The notes under the pieces were generated by a model. The model was given only the letters and a program-made list of their open reading frames with translations, was not told where the DNA came from and made no database searches. Shown here one piece after another: positions 38,181-50,600 of a DNA stretch of 64,000 bases. Location of the stretch: assembly GCF_037975245.1 (NCBI RefSeq), contig NC_092568.1, positions 35,440,501 through 35,504,500 on the forward strand, given 5' to 3'. The translations under genes and the position numbers were made by a program. Source of the DNA: Apostichopus japonicus (Eukaryota; Echinodermata; Holothuroidea; Aspidochirotida; Stichopodidae). Positions within the stretch are counted from its first letter, which is position 1. Each line of letters starts with the position of its first letter.

Positions 38181-38860
38181 CTTCCGTATAAAAAAAATAA
38201 AAAGAGAATTTTCAACTAAAAGTTGGTCTCTTTATTTTTTAAATCTTTCTGCTGCTTTTTCTGGTCGTCCTTTTTTCTGCAGTTACTCCAATGGCACTTC
38301 CAGAGCAAGTAAAATGTTTAGACACGTGGTCATTGGTGACGATGATGTAAAAGTTCTCAACAAAAAAATCCTCCGAAAGGACAAAAGATAGAACAAAGAG
38401 ATACCACGAAAGCAATGCAGAATATTGAAGAGCTGGAAAATATTAGAGACAGCAAAATCAGCTTTTATATTTCAAATTCTTCCTTATTCTGTTTAGAGTA
38501 ACTTCTGTTATAACCCTCATGTATTAAAGCGAATGGAACACCACGACCAAGTTTTCTGCCCACCAAGTGGTAACTTTCAACAGAAACTGAATTTGGAACA
38601 TTGACGCGAGATTCTTTTAATACCGCAAACCCAGAAAAAAGTTTGACTCACGACAGGCGTTTTCAAAAAGTTCTGTGGTCGCCAATGTTTATCCTCACTG
38701 AATATGGACGGTTCAATTCAGTATAAGAGGTACTAAAAACACAACAACCGTATTCACCGTGACTCCCAACGAGATTCACCGTTGAATAGGGCTTGTTATG
38801 AGCTGTCACTCATAACACAATGCTTCCACTCACTGTGGCGTTTCGTCACGACAGAGCCGA
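38181..38860 (-). other. FoxG 5' flank, probable 5' UTR
   Basis: No conserved coding sequence. The antisense frame at 38005-38391 is a shadow. If transcription starts in the CCAAT/TATA segment at 38861-38970, this would be a 5' UTR of about 0.7 kb. That is inference. Confidence 0.4.
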
Positions 38861-38970
38861 CCAATCAGATTCACTACAGCGAGCCTAAAAGAAGTTTTAA
38901 GCCAATCAGTAGCGGGTAAATATAAAGCACACTCTTGTAGTTTTGGATTGGATAATTACTTGACAGGTGA
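38861..38970. promoter_or_regulatory. Candidate core promoter with CCAAT boxes and TATA, possibly bidirectional
   Basis: CCAATCAG occurs at 38861-38868 and 38902-38909, and an inverted ATTGG near 38947. TATAAAG is at 38921-38927 on the plus strand; the same AT core reads TTTATATTTA on the minus strand. For FoxG this lies about 700 bp upstream of the ATG. On the plus strand the order CCAAT, CCAAT, TATA is more canonical, and a donor-like CAGGTGAGG sits near 38965. The orientation is not resolved by sequence. Confidence 0.4.
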
Positions 38971-41900
38971 GGGCTCGGCTCTGTTAGAAGCTGTCTATCT
39001 GGAATGGAACCATAAAATGTAGGGCGCCATCAGTTTCGGAAAATGCTTTGGAAAGGAAGCTATCGATTCGTCAAATTGATAAAACTGAGGACTAAATACT
39101 ATAGTTTTGACATGTGACTTTTCTGATCTTTGCCAAAATATCGTAAGAAATTCTTCACGGTGGTGTGGTTATGTGAATGTGTGCGCTGGGCGGAGGGGTG
39201 GGGTGTGGTTGTGGTTGGGGGGGGGCTGTTTCTTATTTAAGGGTAGCAACTCCGTAGGATTGCTGAAATTATTTCCATTTCACAGCGACATTCGTCTAGT
39301 TGAAGCTTTTATTGTTCTTCGGTGTTAATGTCTCACAGTGTCAGTGATAATGTCTCACACATCAACACTTTATATCAGGTCTCACTGTTACAGAATTATG
39401 CAGATATTTTATAATCAGGAAGATGTTTTTTTTAACCTCATCTGTAAAAAAAAAAAAAAAAAACTCTGAAAGGGCGTGAATATTGCAATATGAATCCCAT
39501 TATGCGTATTTTCCCATACGAGAATAACACGAACCCCACCCCTCTCGTTTTACGGCATCACCCAGTCATATTTTATATTGTTACATTTTCGTTTTAGAAA
39601 GAAATTAGCTTTACAAAGAATTGCCAGAACATTATTGCTGGTCTATTTTATTTAGATAATTGTCATGAACAACTTTCCCAAAGAACTACAGTTTTTTATT
39701 ATTCCATTTGTATCACAGATGTAATATTCATTCACACATAAGTGTTACGACTTGATCAAGTCCAAATATGATATCATCGAGCCACATTCATGGATTGAGT
39801 TTCAATCGTTGTTTTATGATTTTCTTTTATTGATTAGAATATTTATTAGCTGAAAATGATAGCATTTGTTGTCAGAGTTAACACTTTTAACATTCTACCT
39901 TGAAAGTATGCAAAGAAAAACAAAGGGTTAGTAAACAAATTTTATGTCCTAGTGGCGCTATGCCATCACATATTAACAGATTTACAAACAAACTGCTCTC
40001 AGATCCGACTTTTAAGTTAGGATATTTCCTTTAAAAGGGAGCAATGTTTTCTTTAGCTATTTGGGGGAGTTGTTCAACACTGAGATCTCTGTCACAAATT
40101 GCAAAGATGGTGGTTGGGTGTCCCTTTAAATGAAAACAAAAACAAACAAAAAACCTTTGACACTTCGTTTCATTTATAACTATAGAACGCGTGAATCACG
40201 TGAGAATAATGACTGAGGGCACGCATCTGGGTAACTTCATGATGTTAGAAAGACCAGACTACCAGTTTCAGCTTTCCAGATTTCTGGAAAACACAACCTT
40301 GACACATTTCTTTGTCTTCCGTAAGTTTGGTAGACCCTCTCTCTCATCACTTAAATTAATGTCAATTATTTTTATTTTTCATTTTTTTTTCAACATTTTC
40401 AATTCTGAAGGGATTATATAGTATATTTAGTACAAGAAGTAATTTTCCACTTACCCTCTCATATAAAGTATATGTAGATTCAAACTTTAAATGTAAATAT
40501 TGGATTGACTAGAATAGGTGTACGTCACATGTGATGTGTAACTATAGTTACTGCGTGATCACGTGACAGTTTTGTAGCCCCTATACGTCCCATCAAATAT
40601 TTCGTTGGTATTCAGTATTTACTTATTTTAGGACATATTTATAACAGTTATAACTTCTGCAATTCAATTCTTTAATACCCGGGAACAACTTGAAAGGTCA
40701 AAATTTACAGGAAATTATTACTTTTGAAACCTTCAAGAAATGACATTTACAAAAAGAAATGTCCTTGATAATATCAAGGATCTTTAAGAGAATCTATACA
40801 GTAAAATAAGCTGAGTACATGCATGTGCGCCTATTTGATCTCACGAACTTATACCACTGCGTACAGCTCGTACTCAAACTCGGGACAGTTTGGGGTACAA
40901 CTTTTAAGTACTCGTCCTTGCTCTTAGAGCCGCGTATTTGTACTAGTTCCCATGCAGTTGTCCTCGTACTATAAGTCTGTATGTAGGACACATCTTTATG
41001 CCTATTTCAATTATGATTTAGAGAGAAAAGAAAAAGGTCCTAATCTATCAAGGCTATAGTATGATAGTATATATGGCTTTAGACTTACACAACTATATCG
41101 TCGTATATATATACTGCAATAGGAGAGGTCAGGCAAAGATCTTAGACTATCTGTCTAGCTGTCTATGGGGTGTCAGAGTGTATACCATCCTCGTATTCAG
41201 GTATAACAATACATCTATTGTAGTTATTGTAGTTTTTTTCTTCTGGTACAATGAAATAGTTTGACAACTTTCCATTGTCTTCTTTGTATCTTCGAGTAGT
41301 AACATCTCTTATCCTATACTTTAGAGTCAAGGACTCGTTTGCTGGTATTCAATTTGTTTCCATTAAATCGTAGAAAGAAAGACAACCAAAAAAAGAAGAA
41401 TAAAAAGCATCGTTCCTTATTGAGTTTTTGAGCTCACCAAACCAGTGTCGGGGAAACCTGACAAGTGCATACTTAAACCCCGCTTAAAAACTCACCACTT
41501 TGTCGAGTTAGATAGAAAGAAAGAACGAATAGTAACTTATAAGTCCGTCTGATGCCAATATTACTGTAAGCTGTGCGGAGCCTCTATGCATGCATATATA
41601 GAAGACACTAAATACATTTAAAGTAGTGACTGTGTTTCCATTCCACTAGCATATACAGGCATCAGAATTGCCACCAAATGTTTTCCTGTTAAAAAAAAAG
41701 AAAAAAAGTTCATCAAAAAAAAATTGGCCTGTAGGTTCAAACATTTTAAATAGTATGTTTTAATAAAAGAAACTTCCATAAATGTGACAGCAAAATATTT
41801 CCTCCTTTCTTCTGTATCTGCCCCCCCCCCCCCCCCACCTTTCATTCTTCTTTGCCCTCTTCTAAGTTAAAGTTTCAACATGAGCGAACGCTGTTGAACT

Positions 41901-42985
41901 TACCACTGCTTATATGGGAACTGGAAGGGGCACGAGGAAGGGGAAATTACTGATGACCCTGTACATGATGTTACCCGCAAACTCAAGCGTTGGTATGTGA
42001 TAACTCCTTTGACACTGCCGGTAGCAAAACATCTCATAATACTTAAAGATAATTAAGCTTTAACTAAGAAAGTTTTTCATTTTCAAGTATATTTGGTCAA
42101 GTTTTACAATTCAACCATTTGTAAATTTTTACAATTTGCTATTTACATGTAAACGTGTCTACTACTACTATATGGACAATGTCCGGGCGCAGAAATGTAG
42201 TTGAGGATACTAAATCCAATTCATTACTTACCGGTACCGTATATATTTTCGCCAGCTTGCTCATTAACCTTCAAGCGCCGTAAAATTTAGCGAACGATTG
42301 TAACCTTTAAGTTGAATGATGTGTACTTGAGAAGTTGAGAGAAATTACCGATGCTTCCTAGAAAAAAGAGAAAAAAAGAAAGAAGAGAGATGCTTTAAGG
42401 AATCTTTTACGCCCACGAAATGATGAGAATTACTACTTAGCGGTTCATGGAATTCCTATATGTATGAATAACAAATATAGTGTGTGAAGCTTTGGAGGTA
42501 ACATTTTCTGTTGAATTTGCGACAAGATGGCGGGTGCGTGGTACCATGTATAGGCCATCGTTTTATGTAATAGCCTGGTTGGAGCTACGAGTGACAAGAT
42601 ATACCTCATCTAAATAAAGCCGATTACTGTAGTCACGGTACTTTGCAACATGAGAGATAAACACAAATGTAAACTTACTACTACTGGCGGGAGGGGGGGG
42701 GGGGTGAACATATGAAACAATACCGCAGTGCATCATATTTTGTTGGACGCTTAATAATTATTTGTCTTAACAATTAATAACTCGCTAATTAGGTACAGGC
42801 AACATGGTGTAATCACTGCACGGGAGCGAGAAGTATCCAGTCATGTATAAAAAAAAAACATGTCATAGAGCCTTGGTATAGCAACCCAAAATGGACTGAA
42901 TGCGCGAAATATTGTTAACGAAAAGAAATGGTAATTTTTACAGTTTAATGTTCAGATTGTTAGATTGTTCAGATTGTTCAGATTG
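38971..42985. other. Intergenic upstream of FoxG, no gene recognised
   Basis: Mixed AT-rich sequence. It contains a palindrome GACTTGATCAAGTC at 39749-39762, a cluster of ACTCG words at 40865-40975, poly-C at about 41821-41836, poly-G near 42692 and the perfect poly-A near 39448. No supportable exon. Confidence 0.45.
39749..39762. repeat. 14-bp perfect palindrome GACTTGATCAAGTC
   Basis: It shares the GACTTGNNCAAGTC core with sites at 688-703 and 45366-45420. Confidence 0.6.
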
Positions 42986-43230
42986 TCGTGGAGTGTTAGC
43001 TCAGTGGTTAACACCGGTGCCTTTCAATCATTCATAAGGTCCCCGGTTCAAGTCACTCCCAGATTAATGTATGTCGTCCAGTTACAGAGTTGTTGACAAT
43101 TAACAATTCATAATCATGGACGTTAAATATGAATGTGAGAGACTGACTTCGGTCAGCTTGCGGCTTTGATAAGCCAATTAGGCTTCTTCGCGAGTTCCTG
43201 CTTGCAGGAGGATCTAATATACATACATAG
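42986..43230 (+). mobile_element. tRNA-derived SINE
   Basis: The head (42988-43060) is tRNA-like, with box A TAGCTCAGTGG at 42997-43007 and box B GGTTCAAGTCA at 43045-43055, a spacing of 48 nt as in tRNA genes. The T and acceptor stems are degraded, so it is not a functional tRNA. A tRNA-unrelated body follows, with GACTTCGGTCAGCTTGCGGC and GCGAGTTCCTGCTTGCAGG, and an ATACATACATAG tail. The upstream flank has a GATTGTTCA triplet repeat (42950-42985). Transcription would be by RNA polymerase III. Confidence 0.8.
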
Positions 43231-45365
43231 ATTAGATATAGCATATCTTTGCGGCCTTATGGAGACTAAAGGGGGAAATGCAATAATTTCTTCGATTCCT
43301 GAAGAAAATTCGAAAAGATTTTGGGCCCGGTGTCAACCATGTCGTTTGCAAATTTCTATTTGCAAGATTTGAGTTTATACGAGTACAATATATAGATGAG
43401 TATGAGTGCAAGGCTCATAGGACTAGTATACCGTACGTTACATTGCACCCGAAAACCCGTTTACCCGAATAACCGAATACCCGAATACTAAACTGGTAAT
43501 ACGATTACGACTCTATGTGAGTGCGAGTATATACGAGTATATAGTTAACAATGCCAGACTACGAGTAAGAGAACGGACTCACTCCCCGGTCTGCTAGTTG
43601 GCCATCCCAGGGTGCGATGACCAGCTACAACCCTCTTCTTTGTACCGGGCGAGAGATGGTAGATATGTTTACTACTTTCTCAAGAGCAGGCTATTCTTCT
43701 TAGATTGTACACATTGTCATGGATCGTTACTGATTCTATAGGTGAACGCGGCTTCTGTTTTGCTGCAGGCGCAATTTGTTTTCAAACAACATTGAAATCG
43801 ATAAATGACACGCAGTTTAGGACATAAACAAGATGGAATAACTAACTCAACGCCAATCTTAAACTCAATCGAATTAATGGTCACACAAACAGACATGGTG
43901 GGGTGCCGGACATCTTCAAGCTACGTGTGGAATATATGGACCATCAGAGAGTTGGGGCTAGGAAAAGGGGGGGGGGGTGTGGATTGTGCAACCTCGCTTT
44001 ATGATGTGGGCGCAAGACAGATGGGGGATAGTTTGCAAAACAGCTAAAACAAGGTTGAAAGTGTTTGAAAGGAATTAATATTCATTTATAATAACAAACA
44101 TTGAGTTAGGTCTGTCGATCTATAAAGCTGTTTATTCTGGACCGTCCTATAGCATATCATACAATATTACATAGGGCCTAACGTTGTTTCCTACAGATAT
44201 AAGTTGAATGCGTCGGACATGGCAACAGTCTTAGATTGGCTAATAATATAGTCTACAACACTACTGTTCAGATGCACACCTATCGACATATGTTTGTACC
44301 TCGAATATCCGAGAGCCTTACCGACTGTCAATGGCATTTCTGTTTCCTATACTTCAGTCTATAAGGTCGGCAGGTATAAAGAGCCGTCACTCATCAAAAG
44401 TTGTGACAAGTTTACCATCTATCACCAACATCCTCGGGGTGTTACGGATAAAGATTCCAGCACTGTCTTCCTTTAGCTTCATGTAACTCTACCCTAAACA
44501 CATGCTTAAAATTTGCCAACACCACGACCCATCCAGGCAAAATGTTGAACGGAAACGTGCCGTATTGAGCATTTAACCACGCGCTCTAAATTAGGAGAAG
44601 GAGCCTCCCGTGGGCTAAAGCAGGTAGGATTCCACATTGAACTCTGCGTGAAGAAATCAACACTGCTTATACAACGGTAAGACGGACCTAACACAAATCC
44701 CATTAGAATTGAAAAGATTCATCTTTAAATACCCTCCGGAAAAATGATGCAAACTCAATTTCCATGATGAAAAATTATTTTTAATATTTTTATAGGGGAA
44801 CCTCAAAGTGCAACCTTAGTTTGCCTGTATATACGAGACATATTGGAGAGAATGTGTGATGACCTATAGGCTAGCTTAAATAGCTAATATTGCGTATGGT
44901 TAGTTTAAGTTCTTCATTGGAAGGGGGGGGGTGGGGTAGTTGATGACTGATAGTTGCAGAGTTTATGAACTTGGAAGTTGAAGGGGACACAGACCCAAAT
45001 ATCATCTTTGCATTTTTGACAGACAGCTTTGTGAAGAACGACTCCCCCAAACGGCTAAGAAAAATTTAGTTCCGTTTGGGAGACATCCTAGTTTTAAAGT
45101 CGAGTCGGTGAGGTGTCATTTTGTAAATCTGTGATGAAACAAGGACATCGAAACTTTTGTACAATCTCAATGGTTTTATTTTCATATTTTTCAAAGAAGA
45201 ATGCTAACATTGCTAACACTAAACCTCATGTTAATTGAAAGGTTCAATATTTTAGATGTAGCAATTTGCAACATCCATCCCCATTACAGAAAATATAAAA
45301 CATTGTAATAATAGATGAAGTAAACAGAAAAAAACTGAAAGTACATGTGACCTCATGATGTCATA
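43231..45365. other. Intergenic, no gene recognised
   Basis: Includes a run of ACCCGAATA-type words (43447-43490) and TACGAGTA words (43375-43570). Poly-G is near 43969 and 44923. Open frames around 43800-44700 show no domain. Confidence 0.45.
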
Positions 45366-45431
45366 TTTAGACTTGTTCAAGTCTAAATGGTCATGTGATT
45401 TAGACTTGACCAAGCCTAAATGGTCATGTGA
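45366..45431. repeat. 33-bp unit repeated twice, each containing a long palindrome
   Basis: Copy 1 contains TTTAGACTTG-TT-CAAGTCTAAA, a perfect 10-bp arm. Copy 2 contains TTTAGACTTG-AC-CAAGCCTAAA with one mismatch. Each is followed by TGGTCATGTGA. The same core recurs at 688-703 and 39749-39762. Confidence 0.85.

Positions 45432-47236
<1,805 letters not shown>

Positions 47237-47286
<50 letters not shown>
47237..47286. repeat. (TA)n, tail of adjacent SINE
   Basis: The TA run abuts the 3' end of the minus-strand SINE, so it probably grew from that element's tail. Confidence 0.85.
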
Positions 47287-47289
<3 letters not shown>

Positions 47290-47415
47290 GAAAATCGTAA
47301 TGAGTTGGAAAATCAAGAACAGTGAAAAAACTTCCAGTCTCCACCGGGATTAGAACCCGGGCCTCCCGCTCTGTATGCAGACTTCCTAGCCAACTAGGCT
47401 ATGGACGCTGATTGT
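47287..47415 (-). mobile_element. tRNA-derived SINE, minus strand
   Basis: Read on the minus strand, box A is TAGCCTAGTTGG (about 47389-47400) and box B GGTTCTAATCC (47347-47357). The T arm is a perfect 5-bp stem (CCGGG/CCCGG) and the acceptor stem is partial. A tRNA-unrelated body (47287-47340) ends in CTCATTACGATTTTCATT and the TA tract. The anticodon arm is poor, so it is a SINE head rather than a working tRNA gene. Confidence 0.75.
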
Positions 47416-47558
47416 ATGTCCAGAGGTTCGAAACCGGCAACCGTAATTCCACTGTAGGCGTTTGTCACCTGTATCGAACAATACTAGTTCTGTTTTTGGT
47501 GACATTTTTTTCCTTATATAGTCTAGAGATCAAACATGATGCTAGCCAACTCGAAATC
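47416..47558. other. Intergenic, SINE flank
   Basis: Plus-strand GGTTCGAAACC at 47425-47435 also resembles box B and lies 38 nt after TAGCCAACTAGG; see findings. Confidence 0.4.
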
Positions 47559-47602
47559 ATATATATATATATATATATCTCGAAATCAATAACTCGAAAT
47601 CA

Positions 47603-47653
<51 letters not shown>
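47559..47653. repeat. Two (TA)n tracts with ACTCGAAATCA repeats between
   Basis: TA runs lie at 47559-47578 and 47604-47653. CTCGAAATCA occurs three times at 47549-47602. Confidence 0.9.
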
Positions 47654-47657
<4 letters not shown>

Positions 47658-50600
47658 CAAAGTTATTAAAACAAAACCGTTAAATGAGAAAGAAAAAATA
47701 GTTATACAATGTTCCACGCTCAAGTTTTACTTTCCCTTTTCCATGATTTTTTTTTTGTTCATTTCTTTAAGTTTCGTCTCTCTCTCTCCACCTCTCTGCC
47801 TCTCGTTCAGCGATGAAATCCAAAAGAGAACACGGGGTACTCAGGATCTAAGATTTACTCCTAGAAATGTGTCAATCACACGCTTATATTCCACTTTTAC
47901 GTTTATATTATTATACAGTATCAGGTAACCGATCAGTTACCAACCGAATAGCTATCTTCCTCTAACTGAAAATAATCTTGTGTTCTTTTCATCGAATTTG
48001 AAGGATCCAGATTTTTTTTTCTCTCTCCTGTTTCCTTTTTTTTTGTATTTTTTTCCCCGTAGTGATACCATAACGGCGCAGGTAACGTGGACTACTTGAC
48101 CCCAATAAGGGGTAATTGACAAGCTAAATGGGCGCGTCAGTAACACGCCGAGTGGAACAGCTTGTAAAAGCAGAACGCCAAATGACACTTAATTGGCAGA
48201 CTCAACAATGTCATAAGTGGTTATTTATTAGTGTTGATTAATACCGTTTCATTCCTCCTCCATCTTTGGTTTCTCTCCATTTTGTTGTGACACCTCTCTT
48301 TACACAAATATGTCAGAAACGAGAGAGAAAGTAGAACGAGATAGACAGAAATAAAGAAAGAAAGAAAAGGATGAAAAATATACATTGAGAATACAAGAGA
48401 TTAAACTATACATGTCAGGTTTTTTATTTTTTTTATTTGTAGAAACTTTTTTGATCACCAAAAGAAGAAAATGAACAGAAAAACTTGCGAAAAACACTTG
48501 AAGTAAAAGTAAGGCGTGTAGTAGATTATAAGGCCACTGCAAGGTTTATGAAAAGATCTATATTACTTATTCATAAGGTATGTATCGTGACTGTCTGCAT
48601 CATAAGACCAATTGTCCGAAGTTAAATACTGCATGTAGTTATCAATCAAATTATTTAAAAATTGACTAAAGTAACACAGGCTATATACATATACTTATCC
48701 GGTATAAATCACAGTGACACATTAGTTGAAAACACAACCTATAAATCCAGAAGCATGTTGTACTCCATCTAATTTATCTATACTCAATTAGCACACTTAA
48801 CGTATAAACAGAACAGACTGTACTCATTCTCGAGTACACTTTGCAGTATACTTGTACTCGGCATATTTTTCAGTTAAACACCCAAGCACCTTTTCCTGTA
48901 TATTTGTAGTCATAGCTTTGTTCTGCACTGTGTTGTATTATAACTTATTGTGTGATACCGTGTTTGATAGTCTTTTAGGTGTTGGTAGGCTATATATGTA
49001 TTGACCATTGTGTTTAATGAATATGTTTTAATTCTTTATTCATAACTGGTTATTAAATTGTGTACCGGAACATGTTGTTTGAATAATACAACCATGTAAT
49101 ATAAAATATTATATATAATATTATATTTATTTATAATATCTGCATATGTGTGGTAAATGTGGAATAAAGTTGGAATGACATATATTGTCTGATTATTATG
49201 AAGTTGATGGTGCCCCTCCGCTGGTCTCCCTCTCATTAAATCCCCCCTCTCTTCAAACTTAAAAATATAGCACTACTTTACATGTAAGCAACCTCCATTT
49301 TACCAAACTTTCGTCCCTCTCCGGTTTGACTCATGCCCTGGACGACATAACATCTTGCGCCCCCCACTCCCTCACCCCTAATGCAAATGTGTTTTACAAG
49401 CGATTTCTGCGTTCTCTTCGGATAAGTTTTGATAGGATTCCATATTTTATAACCCATAATAATGCCGCTAAATTGACCTGATCAGTAAAAGTTCCGTTAC
49501 AGATAATGAAGAACAGGTAAAAGACAAAGAAAAAGTCAGGAAAATGAACTCATTTGCTCGTTGCTTGTCACTTAATATTATTTATTGAAAAAGTCTAATC
49601 GACGAAATTTTGAAACTCAAAATTATTCATTAATAGCCTATATAAGGAAAAGCTAATTTATTTCATAAAAAAAAAATATGTCATAAAAATTGTCGAGAAA
49701 CGTGGGTTAGTTTGATCAACTGCGATCTATTTTGAGTAAATACTATAGGCAAGTTTGGTTTAATAAAAAAAAGTCGAAAATTTGGTTAACCACAAAGCGA
49801 GGAAACTTCTTTAACACCCAATAGGAAAACTACTTTTTAAGGTTTCAAACTCCACCTCTAACATAGCAATACCCTCAGCAGCTCGCCTCTCTCTCTCTCT
49901 CTACGTGTGTCTCCACCTCTCTCTCTCTCTTACTGTTCTGCTTCCAGGAGAAGTAACTTTGCATTCTGATTCTCCTTTGCATCAGACTTGAGCGAAAACA
50001 TTTGCCTCTTTTGGTCTATAGACCGATAGAGACAACTTCAAAAGGTAATGGAGATTATTAGACGAAAATCTTTGCATTCATTGGAGGAATCACTTACAAA
50101 TATTTGCAAGCAGAATTGAGGTCGTTTGGAAACAGAAAACTAAAGCAAGCATCAACCTACACCCTCACTCGGTGAAGTTGTAGAGAACTTCACAGAAAGG
50201 AAAGGAAAAGAAGAAGAAGAAGAAAAAAGACGAGGAAAAAAAACAGAGAGATAGATAGAGAGAATAAACACAAGTGAATTCAATGCCAATGAATCTATGC
50301 TTATTCCAAACGACCACTTGAGTTGACTATACTAGCGAGGAACATTGAAATAAATAAACACCAAACGAGGAATGACAGGAAATTTAAAACTTCCACTTTG
50401 TCATCAATGTACTGTCACTCATGACGTAGAGGTTCCTTATTATGGGTCAAGCACTGATGTAGAGAGTTAATAAACGTCAGCAAACATCGCCTAGGCAAAT
50501 ATAGACGGGCATAATATGTGATCCACACGACACAGAAACAAAATCGAACAAAAAATAAATAAATAAAAAAAAAACGAAAGAAAGAAAGAAAGGAAGGAAG

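Noticed and set aside
38005-38391. 128-codon plus-strand frame over the FoxG start
   Set aside because: Mostly antisense to the FoxG N-terminus and 5' flank. No domain.
42988-43060. Functional tRNA gene
   Set aside because: A and B boxes are present but the acceptor and T stems do not pair properly, and a SINE body follows.
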